A stretch of DNA of 64,000 bases from Granulicella aggregans (GCF_014203275.1 NZ_JACHIP010000002.1:310001-374000), one strand, 5' to 3'; shown: positions 1-8,470, counted from the stretch's first letter. Translations and numbers: made by a program. The notes: a model not told the origin generated them from the sequence alone.

Positions 1-498
1 GCGGCGGAGTTGATGGAGATTGAGGCGACGTCGGCGGTGGTGGCGGCGTTTGCGTTTACGGAGGCTGTGAATCTGCCACAGGGGTTTGGGTTTCTCGTGC
101 CGCCGGGGTCGAAAGAGAACCGTTTGCTGGCGGGGACGTTTGTGGATCAGAAGTATCCGTCGCGGGTGCCGGAGGGTGGGCGACTGGTGCGGGCTTTCTT
201 TGGTGGGGTGGCGGCGGATGGGCTGCTGAGTGCCAGTGATGAGGAGATTGCTGGGCTGGCTATGACGGAGTTGAAGCGGGTGCTGGGGAAGTTGCCTTCG
301 CCGGTGCTGACGGTGGTGCGTCGATGGCCGAGGGCTTTGCCGCAATATGGGGTGGGGCATCTGGAGCGGATGGCGGAGTTGTTTCGCCAGGTGGAGGCGA
401 TGGGTGGGATCTGGTTGCTGGGGAATGGGTATCGTGGGGTGGGGCTGCCGGATCTGGTGAGGGATGCCCGGTCGGCGGCTGTCGAGGTCGCGGGATAG
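1..498 (+). CDS. hemG: protoporphyrinogen oxidase, C-terminal part (5' end outside window)
   Basis: The frame is open from base 1, so the gene begins before the window; about 165 C-terminal residues are visible. They carry the end of an FAD-dependent protoporphyrinogen/coproporphyrinogen oxidase: the block WPRALPQYGVGHLER followed by GNGYRGVGLPDLV, which is the conserved flavin-contacting C-terminus of this amine-oxidase-like family. The enzyme oxidises a (proto/copro)porphyrinogen to the porphyrin late in haem synthesis, at the membrane face. No other haem gene is visible here. The call rests on the C-terminal motifs only; another member of the flavin amine oxidase superfamily is possible but less likely. 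Confidence 0.85.
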   Translation, partial: AAELMEIEATSAVVAAFAFTEAVNLPQGFGFLVPPGSKENRLLAGTFVDQKYPSRVPEGGRLVRAFFGGVAADGLLSASDEEIAGLAMTELKRVLGKLPSPVLTVVRRWPRALPQYGVGHLERMAELFRQVEAMGGIWLLGNGYRGVGLPDLVRDARSAAVEVAG

Positions 499-510
499 AC
501 ATGGGTGGTG

Positions 511-549
511 GTCCCACTTATCGCGATAAGGCTGCGATGAATGGGGCAC
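511..549 (+). repeat. family A palindromic element (39-bp form)
   Basis: It begins GTCCCAC and ends GGGGCAC, with the stem TATCGC/GCGATGA around a short loop. It starts 12 bases after the hemG stop. The same 39-bp form occurs inside recG at 57296-57334; read in the matching frame both encode a G-G-P-T-x-R-D-x-A-A-M-N-G-A peptide. Confidence 0.8.
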
Positions 550-592
550 GACGTTTGCCGGATGGCGTCTAATAGCGTGGGAGAACAAACAT

Positions 593-781
593 ATGACCCA
601 GAGCACGCATAACCGAGTCGCCGAATTACACAATCTTGCCGCACATGCCCATGAGGCCGCAGCAGTTGCTCATGGGAAGGGCGATCATCTGAGCGCGCAT
701 GAACTTTCGAAGCAGGCGCAGGAACACTCTGCGGAGGCGCACCGGCACTCCGAGAAGCTGTTGGAAGAAGTGAGGAAGTAA
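593..781 (+). CDS. small His/Ala-rich helical protein, unknown function
   Basis: A 62-residue protein, almost entirely amphipathic helix, rich in Ala, His, Glu and Lys, with repeated His-Ala or Glu-His spacing (HNLAAHAHEAAAVAH, then AEAHRHSEKL). There is no signal peptide or membrane segment. The purine stretch GGGAGA lies 12 bases before the ATG. The composition suggests a small soluble stress or metal-binding helical protein, but no family was recognised and no function is claimed. It is followed closely by the convergent gene ending at 808. The regular heptad-like composition and the upstream purine stretch favour a real gene. Confidence 0.6.
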   Translation: MTQSTHNRVAELHNLAAHAHEAAAVAHGKGDHLSAHELSKQAQEHSAEAHRHSEKLLEEVRK

Positions 782-807
782 GGCTGCGCTTCCCTTCCCC
801 TGGCTGG

Positions 808-1635
808 TTATCGACCGTGCGAGGGGTCGGGAGTGGCGGCTACGTTGAGGTCTAGGATGAGGTGGCCGATGGCCGGGTCGGGAGCGTAGCAGTTGTTATC
901 GGGGGCGTAGGTCTTGGCGCAGGCGGCGGTGTTGGCGCGGCGGCGGGGGGATTGGGCGTACTGCCAGACTTCGGCGGAGGGAGTTCCGCTGGAGGCTAGA
1001 GGCGGAGGTGTGAGGACGCAGCCGTTTGAAGGTGGGCAGGTGTCCTGATAGACCCAGAGAGTGATGGGATGGAGGTGCCGGGCGGCGACCTGCTGCTGGA
1101 TGTCCTGCGCGGTGGTGATGGTTTGGCCGGGGCCGTCGGGGACGGGCTGACCGCTGATGTAGGTGCCGGGACGAAAGCCGGTGGCGGCGAGGGTCTCGGT
1201 CCAGGCGAAGAGGTAGTCGGATTGTTCGGGGGTGAGGCGGCCACCTTCTTCCTGGTCGAGGAAGATGAGGGTGTGGGGTGGAAAGCCTTCTCGTTGGGCG
1301 GATGCGGCGGCGGTGGTGGCGTCTTTTTGGCCCTGGGCGGCTGGTGTGGTGAGACCGGCTTTAATTTGGGATTCGGTGCGACCGTTGGCGAGGGCAAGGA
1401 AGCCGAAGCCTTGTGCGGCGAGGATGGCACGTTTGCCAGTCCAGGTGTTGCGGTTGGAGCCTGGGGGGTTGGTGAGCCAGAAGCTGGTGAAGTCGAAGTG
1501 GCGGCGGAGCGCAGGGAGTGCGGTGTCGCCGGGGTAGACGTTGCGGTCGAAGCCGATGTAGGTTTTGGGGATCTGGGCGTGGGCCGCGAGCGAGAGAATG
1601 ACGAGGGCGAGGATGGAGCGCGGGAGGCGGGGCAC
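808..1635 (-). CDS. secreted DUF1906-like (glycoside-hydrolase-like TIM barrel) protein
   Basis: The 275-residue product has an N-terminal signal peptide (PRSILALVILSLAAHA). The mature part begins YIGFDRNVYPGD and contains LIFLDQEEGGRL and a later VWQYAQSP block, the layout of the DUF1906 / Rv2525c-like domain related to GH25 lysozyme folds, in which an Asp/Glu cluster at strand ends forms the presumed active site. It probably acts on a cell-wall or extracellular glycan; the substrate is unknown. The GTG start at 1635 is chosen because the signal peptide begins there and a TATTCT box lies exactly 6 bases upstream (1642-1647), the leaderless arrangement seen at other genes here. The open frame runs further upstream, through repeat sequence, and is not believed. 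Confidence 0.7.
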   Translation of the reverse strand: MPRLPRSILALVILSLAAHAQIPKTYIGFDRNVYPGDTALPALRRHFDFTSFWLTNPPGSNRNTWTGKRAILAAQGFGFLALANGRTESQIKAGLTTPAAQGQKDATTAAASAQREGFPPHTLIFLDQEEGGRLTPEQSDYLFAWTETLAATGFRPGTYISGQPVPDGPGQTITTAQDIQQQVAARHLHPITLWVYQDTCPPSNGCVLTPPPLASSGTPSAEVWQYAQSPRRRANTAACAKTYAPDNNCYAPDPAIGHLILDLNVAATPDPSHGR

Positions 1636-1641
1636 GTGGAT

Positions 1642-1647
1642 AGAATA
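1642..1647 (-). promoter_or_regulatory. -10 box of a leaderless start (gene starting at 1635)
   Basis: TATTCT on the minus strand, followed by 6 bases and then GTG. No ribosome binding site is present. It decides the start codon of the DUF1906-like gene. Confidence 0.55.
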
Positions 1648-1726
1648 CCGGCAGACGCTTTGTTGCAGGTCTACCTCGTGATGCCGTGGCTGAAAGGTCG
1701 AGGGGTTGGGTGGAGTAAGCGGTCTC

Positions 1727-1784
1727 GGGGTCCTTCGACTGCGTTTGGCGCAAAGTGCGCGCCAAACTTCGCTCAGGATGACGG
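1727..1784 (+). repeat. family D palindromic element
   Basis: Edges GGTCCTTCGACT and GCTCAGGATGACGG enclose a perfect 9-bp inverted repeat GTTTGGCGC/GCGCCAAAC. The copy at 50757 has GGTTGGCGC/GCGCCAACC, a compensated change in both arms. Confidence 0.8.
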
Positions 1785-1821
1785 CTCTTTTGATGTTGGA
1801 GCATAGTGAAACGAGAACAAA

Positions 1822-1887
1822 GCGAAATGTGGAGGTCTCTCCACGTCGCATCACGATATGGCCGTGATGCTCCGGTCGGGGTGACGA
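1822..1887 (+). repeat. family C palindromic element
   Basis: The edges GCGAAATG and GGTCTCTCC on the left and GGTCGGGGTGACG on the right enclose the stem GCATCAC/GTGATGC. Other copies carry GCCGTGC/GCACGGC in the same place. Confidence 0.7.
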
Positions 1888-1908
1888 TTTTCTGGGAGGA
1901 GAATTCTT

Positions 1909-2451
1909 ATGGCGACGAGTGTTGATGCAGTGGTTGATCCACGGTATCCGGTTGGGCAGTGTGTGATGCCGGAGGTGATCGGATCTGCGGAGATTGCGGC
2001 TGCGATTGCGACGATTGAAGGGCTGCCGAAGACTATGCGGGCGGCGGTGGCTGGGCTTTCGGAGGCGCAGATCGATACGCCTTATCGCGAGGGTGGATGG
2101 ATGGTGCGGCAGCTTGTGCATCATGTCGCAGACAGCCATATGAATGCGTTCATCCGGGTGCGGTTGGCGCTGACGGAGGAGTCGCCTTTGATCACGGGGT
2201 ACGACGAGAAGGCATGGGCGGAGCTTGCGGATTCGAAGGGGCCGATTGAGGTGCCGCTAGGGATTCTGGATGGGGTTCATGCGCGGTGGGTGGTGATGTT
2301 GCGGTCGCTCGATGAGGCGCAGTGGCAGCGGGAGGTCCGGCATCCGGAGCGGGGGCCTTCGAGTGTGGCGGCGGCTACGCTTTTGTATCAGTGGCATAGT
2401 TTGCACCATACGGCGCACGTGACGGAGTTGCGGCGGCGGGAGGGCTGGTAA
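1909..2451 (+). CDS. DinB-superfamily metal-dependent hydrolase/transferase, YfiT-like
   Basis: The 180-residue protein matches the YfiT branch of the DinB four-helix superfamily along its length: YREGGWMVRQLVHHVADSH (residues 59-77), then a C-terminal QWHSLHHTAH (161-170). The three His that bind a divalent metal in YfiT lie in these two blocks. Relatives include bacillithiol S-transferases and putative metal-dependent hydrolases; the thiol used in this organism cannot be told from sequence. GGGAGGAG precedes the ATG by 7 bases, giving an ordinary leadered start. The gene stands alone between repeat clusters. Confidence 0.85.
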   Translation: MATSVDAVVDPRYPVGQCVMPEVIGSAEIAAAIATIEGLPKTMRAAVAGLSEAQIDTPYREGGWMVRQLVHHVADSHMNAFIRVRLALTEESPLITGYDEKAWAELADSKGPIEVPLGILDGVHARWVVMLRSLDEAQWQREVRHPERGPSSVAAATLLYQWHSLHHTAHVTELRRREGW

Positions 2452-2482
2452 ATTTCGTGGTTGATGCGCGGAGTCACCGTCT

Positions 2483-2527
2483 TACGTCCCACCCATGGCC
2501 AAAGGCGAGCCATGGATGGGGCACCCC
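2483..2527 (+). repeat. family A palindromic element (CATGGC stem)
   Basis: TACGTCCCACC, the stem CATGGC/GCCATG, then GGGGCACCC. It is followed after 6 bases by a second A element, forming a tandem pair. Confidence 0.8.
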
Positions 2528-2533
2528 GGCGTT

Positions 2534-2571
2534 ATACGTCCCACATCTCAGAAACGAGATGTAGGGCACCC
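2534..2571 (+). repeat. family A palindromic element (CATCTC stem)
   Basis: TACGTCCCA, the stem CATCTC/GAGATG, then GGGCACCC. It is the second member of a tandem pair. Confidence 0.8.
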
Positions 2572-2600
2572 AGGATGTCGCGGCGAGGAGAAGAAACGTA

Positions 2601-2622
2601 GATTCCCTTCGGGAATGACAAA
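2601..2622 (+). repeat. family B UUCG hairpin repeat
   Basis: GATTCCC, the tetraloop TTCG, then GGAATGACAA. An almost identical copy lies at 37549-37570. Confidence 0.65.
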
Positions 2623-2630
2623 CAAAAGGG

Positions 2631-2636
2631 TATGCT
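2631..2636 (+). promoter_or_regulatory. -10 box of a leaderless start (gene starting at 2643)
   Basis: TATGCT followed by 6 bases and ATG, without a ribosome binding site. Confidence 0.45.
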
Positions 2637-2642
2637 CGTGCG

Positions 2643-4271
2643 ATGAACGCCGGAGCTGAGATTTCCCCCGGGCAAAAAGAGCAGACGGCGCGCCAGGTAG
2701 CTGGGGCGCTGGAGGCGTTTCTGGCTGAGCATCCGGCGGCGGTGCTGCTGGAGGATGGGCGGCCGCTGTTCGATATGCGGACCGCGAAGTACACGGTGGG
2801 GAGCGAGCATGGGCGGTGCTCGTTGCATATGTGGGATGAGGAGCGCAATCTTGTTCGGCGGGTGGTGGATGCGGCCCCGCGCAAGGCGTCGCTACGGCTG
2901 AGCACGATGCGGTTTGGGCAGACCAAGCCGCAGATGCTGGAGCTGGTGGCAGATAAGGATCGAAGGACGCCTTCAACAAGAGAGAGTACACGGCTGAGGT
3001 ATATGCGGCGCTTGGAGAAGGCGCTGCTGCGCGAGTTTCCAGACTGGAATCCGGATGGATTTCGTACCTCGATGGATCTGGAGAAGAGCTTCGGGCCGGC
3101 CTATGCGCGTGGCGTGCAGGTCAAAGGCACGCAGGCTTGGGCGGTGATTGGGGTCAACAAGGAAGAGACGCAGGCGACGGTGGATGGCGTGATGACGCCG
3201 GGGATTCTTTGGCTGGCGCAGTGCCGCGAGGGCGCGGGTGGGCGACGGCTGTTCCAAGGGCTTCGTGTCATCGTGCCGAAGGCGATGGAGGCGCTGACGC
3301 TGTCGCGGTTGGCGTGGCTAAATCCTGCGGTGGCGAAGTGGGAGCTATACGTCTTCGATGAGGAGGCAGACGAGCTTGCGTCGCGAGAGGCGGGGGACTT
3401 TGGGAATCTGGTGACGCGGCTGCTTCATGCTCCTAATGAAGAGTCCGCGCTGGAGCGGTTTGGCGACGCGGCCAAGAAGGTGCTGGGGCTGGTGCCGCAG
3501 GGGATGCGGGGCGTGGTGGAGATGCGGGTGCGTAGCGGCGGGGAGATGGCGTTCCTGATCCATGGGCTGGAGTTTGCACGGGCGCGGATGGGCTATGCGG
3601 GGCAGGGCTTTAACCGGGTGGAGGAGATTACGTTTGGCGCGGGAGCGAATGAGACTCCGCTGACGGAGGAGAACGAGACGGAGCTGAGAGAGCTGGTGGA
3701 GAGGCTTTTTGCGCGAAGGAGTGCGATGGGGAGCACTCGAGATGTGCTGTACAGGATGGCTCCGGAGCGGTGGCTGGAGAGTGTGCTGCGGAGGAATGTT
3801 GAGCCGATCGATGCGGGGCTTGATCCGGCGCATGTTTATACGCAGGTGCCGGCGTTTGCGGCGGCGGATCGGGGGATGCTGGACCTGCTAGGAGTGACGG
3901 CGGACGGGCGGCTGGCGGTGATCGAGTTGAAGGCGGAGGAGGATTTGCATCTGGCGCTGCAGGGGCTGGATTACTGGGTGAGGGTGCGGGCGCATCATCT
4001 GGAGAATCCTGATCCGGTGACGGGGTTGGGGGAGTTTCAGAGGAACGGATATTTTGGGGGCGTGAGGCTAGCGGCTTCTGCGCCGAGGTTGTTTTTAGTG
4101 GCTCCGGCTTTGCGGATTCATCCGGCTACGGAGACGGTGTTGCGGTATTTTTCGCCGAGAGTGGAGTGGACGCTGGTGGCGATCGATGAGCGGTGGCGGC
4201 AGGAGATCAAAGTGGTCTGGAAGAAGCGGAGTTCGGATGGGGCGAGGGGAGTTTATGGCGGGGAGGTTTGA
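2643..4271 (+). CDS. uncharacterised 542-residue protein with a putative PD-(D/E)xK nuclease core
   Basis: I do not recognise the full-length family. Residues 409-430 read DRGMLDLLGVTADGRLAVIELK: an Asp (D414) 14 residues before E428-L-K430, a hydrophobic strand between them, and a following helix (LHLALQGLDYWVRV). This is the D...ExK arrangement of PD-(D/E)xK nucleases. The N-terminal 380 residues show no motif I can name; there is no signal peptide or membrane helix, so it is presumably cytosolic. It is not next to a methylase, helicase or mobile element, so no restriction or defence role is claimed. The start has TATGCT 6 bases upstream and no ribosome binding site. Confidence 0.7.
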   Translation: MNAGAEISPGQKEQTARQVAGALEAFLAEHPAAVLLEDGRPLFDMRTAKYTVGSEHGRCSLHMWDEERNLVRRVVDAAPRKASLRLSTMRFGQTKPQMLELVADKDRRTPSTRESTRLRYMRRLEKALLREFPDWNPDGFRTSMDLEKSFGPAYARGVQVKGTQAWAVIGVNKEETQATVDGVMTPGILWLAQCREGAGGRRLFQGLRVIVPKAMEALTLSRLAWLNPAVAKWELYVFDEEADELASREAGDFGNLVTRLLHAPNEESALERFGDAAKKVLGLVPQGMRGVVEMRVRSGGEMAFLIHGLEFARARMGYAGQGFNRVEEITFGAGANETPLTEENETELRELVERLFARRSAMGSTRDVLYRMAPERWLESVLRRNVEPIDAGLDPAHVYTQVPAFAAADRGMLDLLGVTADGRLAVIELKAEEDLHLALQGLDYWVRVRAHHLENPDPVTGLGEFQRNGYFGGVRLAASAPRLFLVAPALRIHPATETVLRYFSPRVEWTLVAIDERWRQEIKVVWKKRSSDGARGVYGGEV

Positions 4272-4296
4272 GGCGCAGCTCCGACGTTTAGGGCAC

Positions 4297-4347
4297 CGCT
4301 CCTATATCTGGCGATGAAACTGCCAGATATAGGTACCCGATTTGTGG
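4297..4347 (+). repeat. variant family A palindrome after the 4271 stop
   Basis: A perfect 10-bp inverted repeat TATATCTGGC/GCCAGATATA with the loop GATGAAACT, followed by GGTACCC. The loop resembles loops in families A and C. It may also act as a terminator for the upstream gene. Confidence 0.55.
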
Positions 4348-4384
4348 CTGAAGGGTTCGGATGGCAGGGGTGATATGGGTTCGC

Positions 4385-4423
4385 TCGGGGTCCTTCGACT
4401 CCGCGCTGCGCTTAGGATGACGG
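4385..4423 (+). repeat. family D palindromic element (short form)
   Basis: TCGGGGTCCTTCGACT followed by a short GC-rich centre and TTAGGATGACGG. Confidence 0.75.
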
Positions 4424-4451
4424 TTTCTTCTTTTGCTGAGCTCCGCATTGG

Positions 4452-4805
4452 TTAGCGGCGCGTGTAGAGCCATGCCCACCAGATAAGCGGGAGTTGCAGG
4501 GGGAGGCGGAGGTAGAGCGCCCACACAGGCATCGACGGATAGCTAGCGTGATCCGTGGCCATGTAGATGTTGGCGGGCATCACGGCGATGAGGAGAGCTA
4601 CGAGTCCCCAGGCGGCGAGTGTGCGGATGGGTGGGTGGAAGAGGAGGCCGAGGCCACCGAGGATCTCGCAGAGGCCGCTGATGTGCACCAACATCTCGTG
4701 GGCTGGGATGTAGGGCGGCATGATGCGAATGTAGGTTTGCGGAAGCAGGAAGTGGAGGGAGCCGGCGGCGATGAAGAGGATTGCTAAGAGGATTCGGAAG
4801 AACAT
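4452..4805 (-). CDS. DoxX-family small membrane protein
   Basis: The 117-residue protein has four predicted membrane helices: residues 2-18, about 42-57, 63-80 and 95-112. The N-terminal helix (ILLAILFIAAGSLHFL) and the loop between helices 1 and 2 match the DoxX/DoxD-like family of integral membrane proteins, associated in some bacteria with thiosulfate:quinone or redox-stress complexes. The function here is not known. A perfect hairpin sits immediately upstream of the start (4811-4839) and probably ends the neighbouring minus-strand gene, so this gene needs its own promoter or readthrough. Confidence 0.75.
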   Translation of the reverse strand: MFFRILLAILFIAAGSLHFLLPQTYIRIMPPYIPAHEMLVHISGLCEILGGLGLLFHPPIRTLAAWGLVALLIAVMPANIYMATDHASYPSMPVWALYLRLPLQLPLIWWAWLYTRR

Positions 4806-4810
4806 AGGGA

Positions 4811-4839
4811 ACGGGTAGCGGAGACGATCCGCTACCCGT
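4811..4839 (-). terminator. hairpin terminator after the four-helix-bundle gene
   Basis: Perfect 12-bp arms ACGGGTAGCGGA/TCCGCTACCCGT around a 5-base loop, in the 67-bp gap between two minus-strand genes. No clear U-tract. Confidence 0.6.
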
Positions 4840-4872
4840 GACTTTACTGCATTGGAGAGGGTCCTACTTCAA

Positions 4873-5340
4873 TTACTTTGCAGCCAGGGCGAGCGCGTCG
4901 CGGTGGTCGCGGACGTGGTCGTGCGAGGCGATGATGTGCTCCTGTTGGGTGATGAGGAGTTGCTTGATTGGGAGAGGGAGCGGTTGTTCAAGGGCGTCGG
5001 CGTAAGCCTTCTTGGCTACGTCTTCACCCTGCTCGGCGGTGGAGAGGACTTCGTGGTCACCCTTGACGACGCTGAGCTTCACGTTGCCCCAAGTGCGATG
5101 GAGTGCTCCGGCCACGGTGCCGGTCTCCTTCACGTCATGGACGCCTGCGTGGTGGAGTTCGGTCTCTAGGTCGCCGCGGAAGCTGGCGCGCTTGAGCGCC
5201 TCGGCTACGAAGAACTGCTTGAGGTGAGGGTCCTGGAGATGTTCGGCGAGATCGGTGAAGCCCTTTTGGCCATCTTCGAGGGAGTTGATGACGTTTTTGA
5301 GGACCTTGATTACTTCTTCATTGTTGATCGATTCAGCCAT
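4873..5340 (-). CDS. PA2169-type four-helix-bundle protein (DUF2383-like)
   Basis: The 155-residue protein starts MAESINNEEVIKVLKNVI and has the ferritin-like four-helix pattern with paired His/Glu blocks (FRGDLETELHHAG; TQQEHIIASHDHVRDH), typical of the PA2169 / DUF2383 family. Members resemble ferritin-like stress proteins, but a metal centre is unproven. The ATG at 5340 is preferred over longer frames because the family begins here and GAAGGG lies about 9 bases upstream; the upstream 50 codons have no family resemblance. It is transcribed alone, with a hairpin after the stop. Confidence 0.75.
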   Translation of the reverse strand: MAESINNEEVIKVLKNVINSLEDGQKGFTDLAEHLQDPHLKQFFVAEALKRASFRGDLETELHHAGVHDVKETGTVAGALHRTWGNVKLSVVKGDHEVLSTAEQGEDVAKKAYADALEQPLPLPIKQLLITQQEHIIASHDHVRDHRDALALAAK

Positions 5341-5726
5341 GATTGTTTTCCCTTCGGAACTTTTGAGTTGCGTGGCAGGGTCCGCCGGTTGTGGGCCATT
5401 CTCCGTGACCGGCGGCAAGCGGAGGAAATGGCGAAAACCCGTTCCCCTGCGCGACGCTTGATAAGGACTGCCGTGCGGTCTATCGCGCATGGCAGCGAGT
5501 ATGGGTATCTAGATGCGGTGGGTGGTGTGGGGTTTGCTTGTGGATTTTATTTGGTGGAATGGGCGGAGATGAACGCGCGGCTTGCGAGGGTACGCAGGGA
5601 GGTACGTGGCGGGTGGATCTTCGCCCTTTACTCGCCGGTAGCTGGAATAATTGACGGTACCTGCCAGAGTTGCACCCCGGACGACGCGGCCTGGTGGCCA
5701 ACGCTCGAACGAAGTAGGTCAAACGC
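5341..5726. other. 386-bp divergent intergenic region
   Basis: It lies between the divergent four-helix and ftsK genes and should contain promoters for both. No convincing -35/-10 pair, repeat element or structured RNA was seen. Open frames across it have unlikely composition and are not reported. Confidence 0.4.
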
Positions 5727-8438
5727 TTGAAGACGCTCCGGTTTGTTCTCGCTCCAACTCGAAATCGCAGGGTCAATGAGATTCTGGGCATGATGGTGCT
5801 GGTCTCGGCGGCGCTGCTGCTGCTGGCGCTGGTCAGCTATACCGCGTCTGATCCCTCGTTCAACACGGTGGGAAGTTATGTGACCGGGAGACCTGCGCAT
5901 AACTGGACGGGATTGGTGGGGGCGTGGGTGTCTGACTCCGCGCTGCAGATCATGGGCGTGGCAGTGTTTCTGCTGCCGCTGGTGCTGGTGCGACTGGGGA
6001 TTAGCTGGATGCGGTCGATGCCTGCGGGATCGGGACTAGCGAAGGGGATTGGTCTGGCGCTTTGGGTGGTGTTTGCGCCCGCAGCGATCGGGTTGATTCC
6101 GGGACATGTTTTGTGGATGCACTCGCTGCCGCTTGAGGGTGTAACCGGGCGGATTCTTGCGGACGCGATGGTGAAGTACCTGAACCTGCCGGGAGCGGTA
6201 ATCGTGCTGACGTTGATGGTGGCGCTGTCGCTGTACCTGGCGACGACGTTCACGTTCAACACGGCCAGCGAGTGGATGGCGGCTCGGTTCAGCTTTGTGC
6301 AGCGGATTCGGGAGTGGTGGGAGAGCCGGAAGCGGGCGAAGTCCGACGCTGAGGCGGAAGAGATTATTGGAGCCTATGAGAGCAAGCGCGAGCGGGCGAT
6401 CGAACGGGCGCGCAAGGCCGAGGAGAAGGCGCGGAAGAAGTCGCCTGCGGAGATGGCGGATGCTTTGGCCGCAGACGAGAGCGAGCCGAGCACGAGTTTG
6501 TTGGGTGGGCTGTTTGGTTGGTGGGGCAGGCGGAAGGCGCGGAAGAACGAGCTTTCGATGATGGCACAGGAAGAGGAGCCGATGGTGGTCCCGGCTCCGG
6601 CTTCGATGTGGCAGAAGATGCCGCGGATGGACGTAGACGCTCCTCCCGCGACTGCTTTGGGGACGGCTGCAGCGGCTGCGGCTCCTTATGCGGAGGCACT
6701 GGCTGCGGCTTCGGCACCTCTGTTCCGGGAAGAGGCGTTCGATCTGCCGGACAGTGCACCGGCACCTTGGGCCCTGGATGAGTTGATTGGGGCGGAGGTG
6801 TCGGCTTCGCGGGCGGGAAATCTGGTGGAGATGCCAAGGCCGATGGCGACACCGTATCCGGAGCCAGAGCCGATGCCGATGCCGATGCCGTTAGCGCAGA
6901 TGCCGGGGCAGATTTCGTTTGGGAAGCGGGCGGACGCGGACCAGGTGGCGGTGGTGATTACGCCGAAGTCTGTGCGCGGGTATAAGCTGCCGCCTTCTAC
7001 GCTGCTCTTCCAGAGTGAAGACCACGCTGTAGTGAGAGAAGATGCTCTGCGGGATGAAGCGAAGGTACTGGTGGAGAAGTGTGCCGAGTTCGGCGTCGAT
7101 GGACAGGTGACGCAGATCAATCCCGGGCCGGTGGTGACGACGTTCGAGTTCCGGCCGGATGCGGGCGTGAAGTATGCGCGGGTGACGGGGCTGGCCGATG
7201 ATCTTTGTTTGGCGATGGCGGCGGAGTCGATTTTGATTGAGCGGATGCCGGGCAAGTCGACTGTAGGCATACAGGTGCCGAACCATGAGCGGGAGACGAT
7301 CTGGCTGCGGGATGTGGTGGAGTGCGAGTCATTCGCACAGTCGAAGAGCAAGCTGGCGATTGCGCTGGGCAAGGACATCAACGGACGGATTGTGACGGCG
7401 GACCTGGCGGCGATGCCGCATGTGCTGATCGCGGGGTCTACAGGTTCAGGTAAGTCCGTGGCCATCAACGCGATGATTATGAGCGTGCTGTTCAAGTCGA
7501 CGCCCGAGCAGGTGAGGATGATTCTCGTCGACCCGAAGCGGGTTGAGCTTGGCATGTATGAAGGCATCCCGCACCTGTTTACGCCGATCATTACCGAGGC
7601 GAAGCTGGCTGCGAATGCGCTGAAGAATGCTGTGCGTGAGATGGAGCGGCGGCTGAAGCTGTTGGCGGCCAACCACGTAAGGAATATAGACCAGTTCAAC
7701 AAGCTGTTCGATCATGGCAGCGAGTACCTGTTTGAGGATGTTAATCAGGAGCCGCTGCCTTACATCATCATCATCATCGATGAGCTTGCGGACTTGATGA
7801 TGCTCGATCGGGCGAATGTTGAGGAGTCGATTACTCGGCTGGCACAGATGGCGCGTGCGGTCGGGATCCATCTTGTATTGGCTACGCAGCGGCCTAGTGT
7901 GGATGTCATTACCGGGTTGATCAAGGCCAATGTGCCTACGCGTATGAGCTTCCGGCTGGCGACGAAGGTGGACTCACGGACGATCATCGACAGCAATGGT
8001 GCGGAGAGCCTGCTGGGGCGCGGCGATATGTTGTATCTGCCGCCGGGGACTAGCAGGGTGCAGCGGGTTCATGCTCCGTTTGTTACGGAGAAGGAGATCG
8101 CCGCGGTCACGGCGTTCTGGAAGGCGCAGGGCGAGGCCGAGTATGTGCACGGCTTCCTCGAAGGGCCGAAGGACGATAAGGGCCGAGAGATTGATGACAT
8201 GAGCGGCGGCGAGGACAACGACGAGCTCTACGAAGATGCGATGCGGCTGGTGTTTGAGTTTGGTAAGGCGAGCACTTCCCTGCTGCAAAGACGGTTGCGG
8301 ATTGGGTATGGACGGGCTGCGCATTTGATCGACATGATGGAGAACGATGGGCTGGTGGGGCCGGCGGATGGATCGAAGCCGCGGGAGATCTTGAAGTCGG
8401 CGGATTGGCTTGCGGAGATTGAGGCGGCTGCGCGGTAG
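5727..8438 (+). CDS. ftsK: DNA translocase FtsK/SpoIIIE
   Basis: The 903-residue protein has four N-terminal membrane helices (about 22-40, 68-92, 108-126, 153-173), an Ala/Pro/Glu-rich linker (195-400) with a short PMP repeat, then the RecA-like motor: Walker A GSTGSGKS near residue 570, Walker B YIIIIIDELAD near 678, and a C-terminal winged-helix gamma domain (about 831-890) that reads DNA polarity sequences. It pumps chromosome dimers and termini through the division septum. The start is TTG at 5727 with only a weak AGGT upstream. The directional repeats in this window make its recognition sequences worth checking. Confidence 0.95.
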   Translation: MKTLRFVLAPTRNRRVNEILGMMVLVSAALLLLALVSYTASDPSFNTVGSYVTGRPAHNWTGLVGAWVSDSALQIMGVAVFLLPLVLVRLGISWMRSMPAGSGLAKGIGLALWVVFAPAAIGLIPGHVLWMHSLPLEGVTGRILADAMVKYLNLPGAVIVLTLMVALSLYLATTFTFNTASEWMAARFSFVQRIREWWESRKRAKSDAEAEEIIGAYESKRERAIERARKAEEKARKKSPAEMADALAADESEPSTSLLGGLFGWWGRRKARKNELSMMAQEEEPMVVPAPASMWQKMPRMDVDAPPATALGTAAAAAAPYAEALAAASAPLFREEAFDLPDSAPAPWALDELIGAEVSASRAGNLVEMPRPMATPYPEPEPMPMPMPLAQMPGQISFGKRADADQVAVVITPKSVRGYKLPPSTLLFQSEDHAVVREDALRDEAKVLVEKCAEFGVDGQVTQINPGPVVTTFEFRPDAGVKYARVTGLADDLCLAMAAESILIERMPGKSTVGIQVPNHERETIWLRDVVECESFAQSKSKLAIALGKDINGRIVTADLAAMPHVLIAGSTGSGKSVAINAMIMSVLFKSTPEQVRMILVDPKRVELGMYEGIPHLFTPIITEAKLAANALKNAVREMERRLKLLAANHVRNIDQFNKLFDHGSEYLFEDVNQEPLPYIIIIIDELADLMMLDRANVEESITRLAQMARAVGIHLVLATQRPSVDVITGLIKANVPTRMSFRLATKVDSRTIIDSNGAESLLGRGDMLYLPPGTSRVQRVHAPFVTEKEIAAVTAFWKAQGEAEYVHGFLEGPKDDKGREIDDMSGGEDNDELYEDAMRLVFEFGKASTSLLQRRLRIGYGRAAHLIDMMENDGLVGPADGSKPREILKSADWLAEIEAAAR

Positions 8439-8464
8439 GGTATGCGTGTCCCGGCCATGTGGAA

Positions 8465-8470
8465 TACACT
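8465..8470 (+). promoter_or_regulatory. -10 box of a leaderless start (antitoxin at 8477)
   Basis: TACACT, 6 bases, then ATG. It supports 8477 rather than the earlier in-frame codons as the antitoxin start and gives the pair its own promoter inside the ftsK 3' flank. Confidence 0.5.

Noticed and set aside
324-572. An 82-codon frame on the + strand overlapping hemG
   Set aside because: It is a shadow of hemG and the A element; its only interest is that its tail shows the same repeat-derived peptide as RecG.
2643-4271. Restriction or phage-defence role for the PD-(D/E)xK protein
   Set aside because: No methylase, helicase, partner gene or mobile context supports it.
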